The notes below the pieces were generated by a model. It was not told where the DNA came from and did not search any database. It was given only the letters and a program-made list of their open reading frames with translations. Both the position numbers and the translations under genes were made by a program. Positions 23,208-35,211 of a DNA stretch of 64,000 bases are shown one piece after another (within the stretch, counting starts at the first letter, position 1; each line of letters begins with the position of its first letter). The stretch spans positions 1,550,001 through 1,614,000 of the forward strand of contig OX595987.1 in the NCBI GenBank assembly GCA_951394045.1, given 5' to 3'. This stretch comes from Nitzschia sp. DOCU1 (taxonomy: Eukaryota; Bacillariophyta; Bacillariophyceae; Bacillariales; Bacillariaceae).

Positions 23208-26200
23208 ATGAGGAGCTTTCCCTCTCGAGTATCGTGGAGCAGTGGCAGTCGGGATCGAATGTCTCTATTAGCATCATCTTCCGATTCTCCCCCGGCCAGT
23301 CCGCACACTGCCTTTCAATCTCGCATGCCGAGCGACGATCATCCTGTGGTCCACTCGGCGAGTTCGTTTGACAAGCAACAACCTCATCGATCGAGCTTTG
23401 GAACTCCCAAGAAGGAAACCGTTCAATTTGTTCCTGCATACGCGGAAGCCACATCGCCGAACGCCACCAGCACTTCCTTGGACACGACACAGCCACTCTC
23501 GTCCCCGGAACACTCCTTTTCCCTGGAGCAAGAACCGAATCTCTTTCCGACTCATCACCATGCTTCTACCACGTCAACAGCAGCAGCTCGAGCGAGGTCA
23601 GTGTCGCGACCATCGACGAACACTGCACGACTGTCCAGTACGACGATGAAACGAGCAGACGATGCGGCGTCGTCGGCGTCATCCAGAAAGTCGGGAAGCA
23701 CGAGGATTGCTCGATTAGCGTCCTTGTTTTCCAGTCGAGCCATTATCAAAAACTTGGACGAACAACAACAGCAAGAACAGCCGTGTCCTTCTCCTCCGCG
23801 GTCTGATTCCTCTAGTGGATACGTCGGCTGGCCTGGCACTCAGGATAAGCGAGGGGGGACAGTGGCCCTGGAGCAATCGAGTTACTCGGATTCGGAAATT
23901 GGAGCCCCGCGGATTAGTAGCAAGAGGAGTGATTCGAATTCTTCCGCGGCTGGAGACTATCAGCTAGCTGCAACGGTTGTCAATGCCCAGGCAGCCGCCA
24001 ACTCGCCTCTGGTCAACAAAAAAGCAGAGGCGGAAAAGATTCATCGATTGGCTTCCCCGATGCGCAGCCAGGTTGGAGGTGTTCATGATATTTATGGGCA
24101 AGAACCTGGACATCATGCTCATTTAACGGACCCTTGGGGCAACATGACGAGCGATGGCAACGAAGAGACAATGTCAGAGGCTAGCACCAAGTACTCCAAA
24201 ACTTCCTCGGCGTACTTTCAGCCCAAGGATGTGCGAGCGTTGCGCCCGCTGGAACCACGGACAGATCGACAAGCGGCTGCCGCCACTGTTATGCGATTTC
24301 AACCGGGAAAGCCGCAGCCACCAACAGAAGAGGCCCTCCGAATCAAGAATCATTTGACGCCCCCGCATCGCACGTACAATGCTACTAACGCCATTGGGTA
24401 TCGGGGTTTGCTAGACAAGACACGAGATGTACCTAATCTGATGGATGGAACCGAGTCGGATAGTACGCATTCTAGTATATCGGGTGCAAATGTACCACGC
24501 AAGAGCCGAACAAGACGGATTCCTCCGGATCCAGAGGATCAAATACTCGAGGAGGTTTCGTCGGACATTTTTGATGGTGTTAGCCGCGCCGCAGGAGGTG
24601 ATGATCATTCGGATATCTTTGATGGATTGTCGAATGCTGGGGCGTCCCGAACTGGATTTCTGTATCGAACGCCCTCGATTCCTGAGAATGGACAATACGA
24701 GTCCAATCTTGGAGCTATTCCACGAAATGACAATGAGGAACTGAATGTGGTGTTGCTAGGTGGCGGCCTGACGACGATTCAGACCACTTCTGCCGACTTT
24801 AAAAATCGTCAGACAGCTAGTGATTTCGATGAGAATCTTACCAACTCGGATTATGATCAGTATGGATTTGCCAAGATCCCCGGATTTAACGAAATGGCTA
24901 CAGCTGGCAAAAAGCTTCATGATCGATCGGTTGCTGGCATCGCGACAACGATGTTTACAAAAGCAAAGGCTGCGACTCCCAGTAGCCAAACTTCCAGTCA
25001 CGCGTCTAGTCGACCGTCGAGCCGAGCTCAAGAGGCCATTAATCGATACAAACACCGCGTCGAAAGTGAGGCTTCTGCTTCATCAGCTGCTCACTCGGAC
25101 CAGTACGAAGTCGATAGCTGGGGCGACAGTGTCCGAAGCGGGCTAATGCGGTACTATGTCCACCCAGATGAGATGAAGGCCCTTGTGAACAAGTTTCGAA
25201 AGATGAGCAGCAAGATTGCGCAAAGACTTGACTTTGAAGACATGGAACGGGAAGAAGACGCGACCAAGGCGTTTGCTCTGATGGAAATGCGAAGTCGTAT
25301 CATGGAAAAGGATATTGAGCGCGGTTTGGAGCGTCGAGGTGGTACGACGGTAGTGGATGATTTGGTTCTGACGCCATATAATCGTGCTGCTATGCGTATT
25401 CGAGATGCCATTATTGTGGCCAAGGCTTGGAGAGACGGCGCCACGCCAAAAGACGTTATCAATACTGCATTGCTCACGCGTCGTCCGGAACGAGCATTCT
25501 ACATTCTACGACCGTCCGATCCACGTGATACTCGCTGGGACAATAGCCGATCTGCCAAGCACGTTCCTCCCCAACGAATCAAGTGGGAGGAAGTCCTGTG
25601 GGTAGATGACTTGGAACTGTCGCAGTACCGCTGCCATTCTATTGGACCCCGACACTTGAGAGGGTTTGAAATGTTTACCATTGGAGACTGCCAAAGTATC
25701 TTGCTCAAGCTCTGCCACCAACAATGTGTGGTAAGTGTGGTATTGAAGAAAGAAAAGTGTCGTTGGTTCGTTGGTGATGCCTACTAACAGTTTCGTTTCT
25801 ACAATCTTCAGGAATTACGGGTCCAACTCAACGAGGCGACAGCTCAGCAATTGGAGGCTGAAGACGAGATGAAAGCTGAAGAAGCCTTTGGTGACGACGG
25901 AATGATGACGGAGGCCGAAATGAGATATCTCACTTCTATGGAAGAAGTGAAAACTGTCTCTCACAAATTAGTCCTTGCAGAGAAGGCCTTTACGTTGGTC
26001 CGCGATCGCATTGAGAAGCTTGTTGCCAAATACGAAGCTTTGCTTGTCAAGTTTGACAATGACGCTGAGTCTATTGCGCCGTCTTCAGTTGTTACTGATG
26101 CTAGCTCGTACTATTCGGAACATACCTCCACCTCTTTCCACGAAGAGAAGGAGCGAGAAGTCTTGGCAAGACGAGCTCAACGGGCGGAGCTCCGTGCTGA

Positions 26201-26660
26201 ATTGGCTGCTCGTGAAGCCATGCTCACCAAACAACGAGCCCGGGAAGAGCGCAAGGAAAAAGAAATGGAGATTCAAGCCCTACGACAGAAGCTGAATGAC
26301 CTTCAATCAGAGTCTTCTGCTGCTATTACGGAGCGCGAACATTCCGTTGTTTTGGCTCGCGCTATCACCGCAAGCACTCGCCAAGGACCGGCAGGCCCAC
26401 CGAGCGCAAAGCCATCGAGCTCCACTATTAGCTCTAGCAAGATTGAGGACGTGAAACAGAGATTCCGTAATCGCGCGGCCGGTCGAAACAACAAGAACCC
26501 GCGCCCCAGCAATCCAGCCTCGAGCCGTGGATTCAAATCCGCAGGAACTCTGCGAAGGAAATACCAAGATAACAATGCTCTTCGATCTGTGGGAGAAGAG
26601 ATGTACCAGCACTTGGACTTTTATGAGCGATCGCTCAAAGCTGTTGAATCGGCGCATTGA
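23208..26660 (+). CDS. Large Ser-rich protein with C-terminal coiled coil, unknown
   Basis: Exons 23208-25730 and 25812-26660 give 1123 aa; the 81-nt intron has a GTAAGT donor and a CTTCAG acceptor. About the first 620 residues are disordered and rich in Ser, Thr, Gln and Arg. A short tandem unit (SDIFDGVS and SDIFDGLS) is encoded near 24565-24635. From about 25,100 the protein becomes ordered: a Tyr/Asp-rich globular stretch (YVHPDEMKALVNKFRKM) and an aromatic segment ending in LCHQQCV. Exon 2 encodes long Glu/Lys/Arg/Leu-rich helices with heptad character and a basic tail. No catalytic motif is seen. It may be a cytoskeletal or signalling scaffold, but no family is recognised. Confidence 0.85.
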
Positions 26661-27325
26661 GAGGGATGGTGGTCGCCCGTCGCCTTGCTCGAACACAACT
26701 ATGATTGCTATGGTTTTATTAGCTATTTTGTCAATCTTTGATATCTTGACAGTTCTGGTTCATTTGCCTAGAGTAGTAGATAAACTCGTCGTTGTCTTCG
26801 CTTGCTGTTTCCATCGTATGTTTCCCATAGTCTGTCATACCCCTCGACACTACTTTTGGAGGCAACGCCAACGAAGGGAGTGCTATACGAGTAACAGAGA
26901 ATTGTTCCGTCCTCGGCTGCTCGCTCCGGCACAGCGAGCTGCTACAGGACGTTGTAGCTAAAGTAGGGCAATCCCTTATCACTCAGGAGAGAGACGGCTG
27001 GCCTGTGTAGTAAGTTTATTGAGGACTTCTTCGACCCGTGCTCAACGATGATCGGACTTGTTCGATCGGAAGCAATGGAACGGAGGCGGCCTGCGTGCCC
27101 GTGCAGGAGGTCATTGTAAGGGGCGTACAAAAATGTACCTAGGCTACGAAGAGCTTCGCCGGGCCTCGTTCCGCACTGGGGGTCGTGTGCCCTTAAACTT
27201 AACCACCATGACTGTCGACGCCATGAGAAAGGTCGGCAAGGTTCATTCAGCCTCTACACGACCAAGATATCGACAGAAATCTGCCCATTTAACTTTATAT
27301 TATCTGACACAATAGAGTCTCCAAG
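26661..27325. other. Intergenic, no gene seen
   Basis: About 665 bp between the coiled-coil gene and RER1, both on the plus strand. Short frames such as 27058-27315 have no motif. It should contain the RER1 promoter. Confidence 0.5.
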
Positions 27326-28131
27326 ATGATGGAAGGAACAGACGACGAACCAGTTGGACGGCCATCGTTCCAGCAACAGAGCCAAGATTGTGAGTTAATT
27401 TAATGACCCGTGGACGATTCATCGTCCAATGACTTTCCCTCTTTTGAAATGGCATGACATATGAATGAAGGAAACTTTCGTGGTTACTTGATTGTATCAG
27501 TATCCTCCCTGGCCTCGTCAGGGGTTCCCAAAGCGTCAGAGATTCCTTCCACGTTAGTTTGCACAACACTTCGTCTCACTCGTTTGCCTCCTCTTGTTGC
27601 CTTTCAGTTTCCCGAGTGGTTCAGTACTGGCTAGATAAATCAACAGTTCATACCGTTCCTCGGTGGTGTGGCTTTGGATTTCTGCTATTTCTGTTCTTTT
27701 TGCGAGTTTACCTGGTCCAGGGTTATTTCATTGTGGCGTACGGTTTGGGTATTTATCTGTTGAACAACTTTATCGCCTTTTTATCTCCCTTGGAAGATCC
27801 CACCGATTCACCCGGCTTGCCCACAACGGAAAGCGAAGGAAAAGAATATCGACCGTTTGCTCGACGACTTCCCGAATTCAAATTCTGGCTGGCATGTACG
27901 CGGGGGACGGCAACGTCAATAATGATGACCTTCTTCTCGGTATTTGATGTTCCTGTCTTTTGGCCGATTTTGCTGATGTACTTTTTCATTTTGTTCTTCA
28001 TGACCATGAAACGACAAATTATGCACATGTACAAGCACAAGTATGTACCAATCAGCTTTGGGAAGTCGAAATACAAGAATGCCGGGAAGGAGACCGGAAT
28101 GTTTGGCGGCGGCATGCACAAGGGAAAGTAA
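27326..28131 (+). CDS. RER1: Golgi-to-ER retrieval receptor RER1
   Basis: Exons 27326-27389 and 27608-28131 give 195 aa, the usual length (human 196). The junction restores F-S-R-V, aligned with F-T-R-L of animal RER1. The family signature YWLDKST is followed by four membrane segments, LLNNFIAFLSP, RRLPEFKFW and VPVFWPILLMYF, then FMTMKRQIMHM and a basic tail ending GGGMHKGK. RER1 sits in the cis-Golgi and returns escaped ER membrane proteins through COPI vesicles by recognising polar residues in their membrane helices. The intron is 218 nt. The start uses the first of two adjacent ATGs (27326 and 27329). Confidence 0.95.
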
Positions 28132-28744
28132 AGCGGAATCGTAGAAGAGGCGCCGAGTGCTAGAATAAGCGGGCGATCGTGTAACCTAGAATACTCTATT
28201 GATTCTGTCGACTATTACATGCCCTTTTAAAGTTATGTCAGCTACGATCCTTTTACTGTACAAGCGATCGGAGCCCAACAAACATGGTCGTTCAACTATT
28301 TGTCAAACGCGATTCTCTAGAGTCAATAAATCATGCTGCCAACGACGATTCATGGAACAAATCTAGAGTAAATTAGCACCGGTGAATTTGTCCGCTCCTG
28401 GAGACTCAAGACGACGACGACGACGACGATAGACTCCAAACTACCCGCCCGCAGTTCTGAATTCTACTGTATTCGATAGGAATGAATCAATCACGAACCG
28501 CTCACGTTTCTGACGACTAAGCCGAGTCAGGAAAACGAATGAGAACCAAGCCCGGACGACGGCTGGTCGCGCGCGCAAAACCTGCTGCCAAATGACAAAG
28601 AAGATCGAGAATTCTTCGAAGTGAAGCGACATCACTATCCTTCTTTCCTCCACGAAGGTGTCAAAGACGACAATTCATTTGTTTCCAAAGAACAAGCCAT
28701 TCTTTGTGCACCCTGTCCTCCCCTTTTACTATTTCAATCTTGTC
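28132..28744. other. Intergenic, with an (ACG)n run
   Basis: About 610 bp between RER1 and the carboxylase gene. It holds a pure ACG trinucleotide run at 28411-28429 and nothing that looks like a gene. Confidence 0.55.
28411..28429. repeat. (ACG)6 microsatellite
   Basis: Six perfect ACG units in intergenic DNA, about 315 bp upstream of the carboxylase ATG. Confidence 0.9.
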
Positions 28745-30538
28745 ATGGCGCTCGGCACTTTGCTTCGCTGTGGAGGCCGTCCCGTCCTGAGGCGTCCCAC
28801 ACAATATGCTGGAATATCAGCAGCTGTTCTGTCGAAACAAATGACAGCGTCGTCGGTTCGTGGATTGACGACACTTCCACTTCACAATGCGAATATTCCA
28901 GATATAAAATATCATCAGCCTCCTCCTTTGACGAAATGTGATTTGGACGTTCGCGGAGAGGACTTCCAGCAGTCCAAAGCTCGAACTGACACGCAAGTGG
29001 CGGAGTTAGAAGATCGCCTACAGAAAGTGCGACAAGGGGGTGGAGCTCAAAGCGTGGAACGGCACTTGGCTCGTAACAAGCGACTTGCGCGGGATCGCAT
29101 CGAGCGTCTCGTTGATCCTGGCACTCCTGTACTAGAACTCTCGGCTTTGGCAGGCTGTAATGACGATCCAAAAGAAGATATTCCCAGTGGTGGCATTGTG
29201 ACAGCCATTGGTGTGGTATCTGGACAGTTATGCATGATGATTGCCAATGATGCAACGGTAAAAGGTGGAACTTACTATCCGATCACTGTCAAGAAGCACT
29301 TGCGGGCACAAGAAATAGCCATGGAAAATCATTTGCCTTGCATCTATTTGGTGGACAGTGGTGGTGCATTTCTTCCGAAACAGGCTGACGTATTTCCAGA
29401 CAAGTTTCATTTCGGACGCATTTTTTACAATCAAGCCAATATGTCTGCTAAAAATATCCCACAAATTGCTGTGGTATGTGGATCTTGTACGGCGGGAGGT
29501 GCCTATGTGCCCAGCATGTCTGATGAGACTATCATTGTTCAAGGCAATGGTACCATCTTTTTGGGTGGACCACCGTTGGTCAAAGCGGCGACGGGGGAAG
29601 AAGTCACAGCCGAAGATTTGGGGGGTGCTCGTGTTCACACTGAAATATCTGGTGTTGCGGATCACATGGCCAGCAATGAAGATGAAGCACTCATCAAGAC
29701 CCGTGATATTATTGCCTGCTTGGGTCGAACTCCCTCCAATCCACCACTAGCGTCGGCATGGGAAGATCCGCTCTACGACCCCGAAGAGTTGGGCGGCGTT
29801 GTACCCGTAGATAGCAAGAAGTCGGTTGATGTGCGACTGATCCTGGCACGAATTCTCGATGGTAGCCGCTTTCACGAATTCAAACCGAACTATGGAAAGA
29901 CTTTGGTAACAGGTTTTGGCAAAATTATGGGACAAGACTGTGGTATCATTGCCAACAATGGCATTCTGTTTTCGGAAAGCGCCCTCAAGGGTGCTCATTT
30001 TGTTGAGTTGTGTTGCCAAAGGGGTATCCCTATTATCTTCTTACAAAACATTACTGGATTTATGGTCGGACAAAAATACGAAGCCGAAGGCATTGCTAAG
30101 AATGGAGCTAAACTCGTGACAGCGGTGTCAAATGCACAAGTACCTAAAATTACCCTTATCTTTGGTGGAAGTTACGGGGCTGGAAATTATGGCATGTGCG
30201 GAAGAGCATTTTCGCCGCGATTCTTGTACATGTGGCCGAACGCCAAAATTTCCGTCATGGGTGGATCGCAGGCGGCCAATGTCTTGTCAACAGTTCAGCG
30301 TGACAACATCGAAGCTCGAGGAGGAACTTGGTCGGCCGAAGAGGAAGCAGCCTTCCAGAAGCCAATTCTGGACAAGTATGAGCATGAGAGCTCAGCCTAC
30401 TATTCTACTTCTCATTTGTGGGACGACGGCATTATTGATCCAAAAGATACCCGCGTCGTCCTGGGGAGCTCCTTGGCCGTCGCCAGGCGGGTGGGGTGTG
30501 AGCCAAATGCCACCAAGTTTGGGGTGTTCCGAATGTAA
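28745..30538 (+). CDS. MCCB: Methylcrotonyl-CoA carboxylase beta subunit, mitochondrial
   Basis: A single exon of 597 aa starting [17 protein letters not shown], an Arg-rich mitochondrial presequence. It is a biotin-dependent carboxyltransferase: the N-domain has [14 protein letters not shown], the oxyanion-type [18 protein letters not shown], and the family-typical [16 protein letters not shown] and EDLGGARVH. The C-domain has [46 protein letters not shown] and [10 protein letters not shown]. These choose MCC over propionyl-CoA carboxylase. The enzyme moves CO2 from biotin on the alpha subunit to 3-methylcrotonyl-CoA in leucine breakdown. The alpha subunit is not in this window. Confidence 0.96.
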   Translation: MALGTLLRCGGRPVLRRPTQYAGISAAVLSKQMTASSVRGLTTLPLHNANIPDIKYHQPPPLTKCDLDVRGEDFQQSKARTDTQVAELEDRLQKVRQGGGAQSVERHLARNKRLARDRIERLVDPGTPVLELSALAGCNDDPKEDIPSGGIVTAIGVVSGQLCMMIANDATVKGGTYYPITVKKHLRAQEIAMENHLPCIYLVDSGGAFLPKQADVFPDKFHFGRIFYNQANMSAKNIPQIAVVCGSCTAGGAYVPSMSDETIIVQGNGTIFLGGPPLVKAATGEEVTAEDLGGARVHTEISGVADHMASNEDEALIKTRDIIACLGRTPSNPPLASAWEDPLYDPEELGGVVPVDSKKSVDVRLILARILDGSRFHEFKPNYGKTLVTGFGKIMGQDCGIIANNGILFSESALKGAHFVELCCQRGIPIIFLQNITGFMVGQKYEAEGIAKNGAKLVTAVSNAQVPKITLIFGGSYGAGNYGMCGRAFSPRFLYMWPNAKISVMGGSQAANVLSTVQRDNIEARGGTWSAEEEAAFQKPILDKYEHESSAYYSTSHLWDDGIIDPKDTRVVLGSSLAVARRVGCEPNATKFGVFRM

Positions 30539-30590
30539 ATGGGTTGTTTTGGGCCGGATAGCCCGTAGAGTCAGTTGCTCCATCGCGCGG

Positions 30591-32268
30591 TTACTGTGGG
30601 GTTTCAAGAGACAGGCGTTGTCTCCTTGCAAACACACCGGACCAATAACATAACACGGCCAAGCCAACGCTAATATAGCCCACCTCAACATAGTAGTGGA
30701 AGTTCATGGGGTCGGGTATTAGAATCCCGAGCGCAAAGGATAGCATCCCGAAGAAGGCATTGAGGGATTGTTGGACGCCTCCCACAAGCCCGCGCACATC
30801 TTCGGGGACGTGAAGTTGCATAAGCTGCGTCACCGAGATATCAAAAACCCAGAGACCCACGCGGCTTGCACATACCCCTCCAATGAGCATCGCCAGGGAC
30901 GTGGAGTAACCATCGATAAAAAGTGAGATGTAGCACATGGACAAGCAGAGAAACTGAAACAATATGCTCCACATTCCGGTGTTAATCAACGACGTGCGGC
31001 GGGACATGAAGTGATATACAAAAGTGCCGGCAAGTCCAGCGGCGGAGGAGACGCCCCGCCATAAGCCAATGGCGTCCAACCGCATGCCTCGCCACACCAG
31101 GTAAGCCGTCATGATTCCTCCAAATGTCAAAACGTTTAGATAACTAGATGGATAAATGTGAGGCAGAGCGAGAATCAAGAGCTCGAGCTCGACAGACCAG
31201 ATACGTCACTCACAGCAAAGACAAGCCAACTCCAGCCCAGGAAACATCTTGATCCAAGTAGACCTTTAGGCCTTCTGGAATCTTTAAAAAACAGGCATTT
31301 GTCTTGGAAGTCGACGCCTCCGTAACATCACTACCCAATTCGAGCGCTTGCATCGGCGTCTTCTGGGTGCTAACGGCGGAAGTCACTCGCCTGAATGCCA
31401 GGGCTGGAATATCGTTGTAGATTTTGGCTGTACAAATGTACTCTACAACCAAAGCCATCGCATTCATGACTCCAACAAACAAAGCTGCCCCACGTAGGTC
31501 GTATCCGCTGTTTTCTTTAGTCCCGTCATCAAACATGGCCACGAATATACCCGCAATCGCAGGCGCGACGACCTTGCAACTCAGATCAATCTGCTTCATG
31601 GTCACATTGGTTTCTGACAACCACGCCTTTTGCTTACGTAAACGCTCCGCTTCGCCTTCGCCCTCGTTTTCTGTAGCCTTGCTCATAACCACAATCCAAT
31701 CTCGCTCAACAGCCACTAGAAAACCAGTGTCGAGAATTTTTGCTCCCGCCCCAAGAATATGAATGCTGACAAGTAGGAAGATGGACCAGCGATCTGTTGG
31801 GACGCCTTCGAACCTGCTGGACAAGCCAGACTCATCCAAGCTAGCCGCATCATCTCCTGGTCTCGAAAGAAGCAGATGACAACAGAGCGTAGCAAGGAGA
31901 ACGGCACAATTTTCATAGCCGATAAAGCGCCTCGCGACCACAAGTCGATTGGTTCCGTCAATAAACCTTCCAGCGGCAGAACCATAGTAGCACACGGCTG
32001 CGGCCGATACCAAACCGTAGGAGCTCACAAGAATAAGACTCTTGTAGTTGGAGAAGGCAGCCAGAAAGAGCACCAGACAAAATTGCCATGCATTTTCTGA
32101 GAACTGGTTGAAAAAGTGACTGAGATACAGTAGACGCCGTGATCTGGCCAAGATTTGCGACGAAAGAACTGAAGAATTTTGCTCTTGATAATCAGGCGAT
32201 TTGTGAAGCAGATAAGTGCCTGAATCGGCCTCTTCTTCGTGGCTTCTTGCTTTCGGTGCCATGTTCAT
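30591..32268 (-). CDS. Ferroportin-like iron exporter (SLC40 family)
   Basis: Exons 31214-32268 and 30591-31143 give 535 aa; the 70-nt intron has a GTGAGT donor and joins SLL|YLNVL in phase 2. The start of the membrane domain, LYLSHFFNQFSENAWQFCL, with GRFIDGTNR and the VSSYGL segment, matches the ferroportin signature in which a D/N and R of helix 1 and an Asp after helix 2-3 matter for metal export. About eleven or twelve membrane helices are visible. The second half has VLTFGGIMTAYL, SRVGLWVFDISVTQLMQ and QQSLNAFFGMLSF, again typical. It exports Fe2+ from the cytosol across the plasma or a vacuolar membrane. It converges on the MCCB gene, 52 bp apart. Confidence 0.9.
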
Positions 32269-32703
32269 TACTTGTAGGGATTGACGATCTCAAAACATGG
32301 ACAGAATCATCTGGAAGGTCCCGAGTGAGAAGAATGACAGAACAAGTTGAGAAAACGACAACACGTCTTTTTTTTACCGATTTTCATTCGTTTTCGAAAA
32401 AAGGGCCGTGACCGGAATGCACAGATTGAGCGCGAGCCAACCAAAATACATATGTAGACATATAGTCTATGTAGCTCTATATATTCATCTTTGCGACCAC
32501 TTCGAGCGACTTCTCAAGCCAAACTACCACCACGTCGAAGCGCGCTTACCTCATCGCACGTCGTAGTTGATGTTACGTTTCGAAAGATACGCCGCTTTGC
32601 TATTCTTCAGCACCGCTTTACTTCGTGTTTCCTTCTCCCTCGTCGGCGTGCGTCGTCTCCATCGAAACTGGTGCCCACTATTTTCGTCGTCGAGTATCCC
32701 AAC
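32269..32703. promoter_or_regulatory. Divergent promoter region, ferroportin / FCP
   Basis: About 435 bp between the ferroportin ATG (minus) and the light-harvesting protein ATG (plus). A TATA-like run (CTCTATATATTC) lies at about 32475-32486, some 220 bp before the FCP start. No gene is seen. The promoter role is inferred from position. Confidence 0.4.
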
Positions 32704-33422
32704 ATGAAGGTTCTTGCTCTTTTCGCCCTTGCCGGATCTGCCGCCGCTTTCGCCCCTGCTTCCCAACAGGTTAGTCCTTGCTAGGCCGAGATGAGCAACC
32801 TGAGGATTGGTTTATGTGCAAGTTCGTGTCTCACAAAGCGTTCTTTTGGGATTTCGTTTTATTCTTGGTGCAGGGATCCAGCACCCAACTTCGGGCTAGC
32901 TTGGATAGCATGCCTGGAAGCACAGCTCCTATCAAGAACTTCGACCCTCTTGGTTACTCCAAAATCGGTAGCGATGAAACACTTGCTTGGTTCCGTGCCT
33001 CCGAATTGAAGCACAGCCGAGTTGCCATGCTTGCCACCACTGGATACATCGTCCAAGCCGCCGGAATCCACTTCCCCGGTATGCTCAGCAAGGACGTTTC
33101 CTTCGAATCCTTGTCCAGCATGAAGCCCTTCGATGCCTGGGAGGCCGTCCCTGACGCCGGAAAGGCCCAAATTTTGGGAACTATCTTTGTTGCCGAACTT
33201 GCGACGGAAGCCCAAGGTACCCACTACATGAAGGGAGGATCTTTGCCCACCATTGTCTTCCCCCCTATTGATTTCTCTGGTGTCAGCAAGGAAACTTTGA
33301 AGAGAAAGCAAGACAGTGAATTGAACAATGGCCGTCTTGCCATGATTGCCATCATGTCCTTCATTGCCGCCAACAACGTTCCGGGATCTGTTCCCGCCCT
33401 TGCCGGCCTTGACATGTTCTAA
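32704..33422 (+). CDS. Fucoxanthin-chlorophyll a/c light-harvesting protein
   Basis: Exons 32704-32769 and 32874-33422 give 204 aa, the usual FCP length. The presequence MKVLALFALAGSAAAFAP has the signal peptide and the A-F-A-P motif of diatom plastid import. Helix 1 carries ELKHSRVAML and helix 3 carries ELNNGRLAMIAI, the paired E/R chlorophyll-binding sites of the LHC family. Between them lie FPGMLSKDVSF and a helix 2 with GTIFVAELATE. It binds fucoxanthin and chlorophyll a/c in the thylakoid antenna. I cannot place it firmly in Lhcf or Lhcr. Codon use is more biased than in the neighbours (many GCC, CTT, AAG), as in highly expressed genes. Confidence 0.96.
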
Positions 33423-34169
33423 GTATGTATTATATCGGGCCACACAACCTTCCAATAGACTAGCGCGGGATTTCAGTCGATGATTTACTACGTCTTGGAG
33501 CAACAAATCGTCCGTCGTAGTATGTCGCCAAACCTTTTCTAAAAATCAAATGTATGTAGAGACTTAGAAATTGTTGCATTTGCCATTTCTTCGACGAAAA
33601 AGTTTCAGGAACTGCTATTGGTTTTATGTTGAAAAGGTCGAATGCTATTCTCCAGCTGAATTTGGATGGGTGTCTTACACCACTCGGGAGCTAGTCATGA
33701 AAACATCCTCGTGGGGTCGTTGCCTCGAGTCTTCTCGTACTAGCAACCTAGACTACTGAAGGCGGCGCTTCAATTCAAACCATTCAAACCACGGTATGAA
33801 GACGAATGTAATCGTTGGGATTCCCAAGGAACCGATGAGGCCAAACAACTACTGGGAGAAAGGAGTTATCGCAGAAACATAGGTGCATATTCGAAAATAC
33901 GTTGATGCATTCGACGGGGAACGAATGGGGGGGGGGGCGGTACCAGGTACAGTATCTGCTATTGGAGCAACATACCATTATACTTGTTTCGGTCAACCAA
34001 CTAGCACCTCCCGCGACGACTCAAGCGGCTGCGCCCTATCTAGGGATCAAATAAAGACTCGTTCCAATAAGTACGATCACGTTCATAGCCAACGACCCTT
34101 ATGAATGCAACAACCAAACCCTTCCAACAAAGCTGAACCCCAATGTCTAAGTAGTTACTGGGCACCAAC
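33423..34169. other. Convergent intergenic region with a G11 run
   Basis: About 750 bp between the FCP stop and the RPLP1 stop. It holds a homopolymer of eleven Gs at 33927-33937 and only short frames. No gene is seen. Confidence 0.5.
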
Positions 34170-34757
34170 TTAATAGTCGCCTCCACCGGCATCGCCTCCT
34201 CCGAACATGTCCATACCACCTCCAATTTCAGCCTCTTCTTCTTCTTCCTTCTCCTCTTCCTTGGCTTCCTCAGCCGCGCCTGCAGCAGCAGCGCCGCCGC
34301 CTAATAGTAGCGTGCAAAAGCGGGGTAAACAAAAGTTAGACACAGAGAGAGCCAGAAATGAGTACGTGATTCGACAGTCTACTCACCACCGCCGCCGCCT
34401 CCACCGCTTCCGGCACCCGGATTGGAAATAAGAGCAGCAACCTTGTCAGGGGTATTCAAGAAATTGGCGAAAATGATGGGGTAAAAGGCTTGAACTTCCG
34501 TGTTTCCGGTAGCCTCAAGCAGGGTATTGATCTGTCCAGAAGAGATTTCGGCCTGTTTACAACGGAGATGGGTATCGTGAGCAATTGAATGAAATATTTT
34601 CCATAACGACTCTTATCACGTTTCTTCACGTAAAGAGACGGACAGGAAACGCAGCAGTCGATGATATCACAAACGAACTTACACCTCCATCGTAGAGCGC
34701 CAGAATGGCAAACGACGTCGCCATTTCTTCTTTTTGGGCCTTGCTAAGCTTGTCCAT
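34170..34757 (-). CDS. RPLP1: 60S acidic ribosomal protein P1
   Basis: Exons 34683-34757, 34387-34552 and 34170-34300 give 123 aa. The N-domain MATSFAILALYDGGAEISSGQ, cited in part, and the run DKVAALISNPGAG followed by Gly/Ala-rich hinge and an acidic EEAKEEEKEEEE stretch are typical P1. The C-terminus is odd: family members end in SDDDMGFGLFD, but here the last residues read EIGGGMDMFGGGDAGGGDY. The stalk protein binds P0 with P2 and recruits translation GTPases through that tail. The start at 34757 is chosen because it gives the family N-terminus; an in-frame ATG at 34856 would add 33 residues without family support. Confidence 0.9.
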
Positions 34758-35211
34758 TATGTAAGAGTGTATAGAGAGGTAAAATTCGAAAAGCTCAGGC
34801 AAATTAAGTCTGCAAACGACAGCTTGAGTCTTATGCTTTTGTTGTTTGCCCGCCATGGTCCAGAGGCACCGATCGATGGTGTGGTGGCATCCCGTTTACT
34901 TGTTACTAAGATTTATAGTCGAATTAGTCGAAAATAAAATGGGGGCGGGCGCACCCTGTCGATTCCAGCTCAAATTCTTGCGAAGGACAAATGGCCTTTG
35001 CCCCAAAAGATAAAAGTAAATGGTGACCCCTTTTAGATTTGTGGGACTGCTGGCTTGATTAGTGAGCCTCATTCATTCTGTAGTCGGTTCTGAGAGGGTG
35101 GGTGCATTCTGAATTCATGCGGTGCAAGCATTGAAGAAATGTACAACCGGCAATACTTCGCGAGATTAGAAAAATCGAACTGTTCTAGAAGTCTTACTAT
35201 TAGCTAGAAGC
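34758..35211. other. Intergenic, no gene seen
   Basis: About 450 bp upstream of RPLP1 and downstream of eIF2-alpha, both minus-strand genes. It should contain the RPLP1 promoter. Confidence 0.5.

Noticed and set aside
32859..33506. 215-codon minus-strand frame
   Set aside because: It is the antisense shadow of the FCP exon, caused by its biased codon use.
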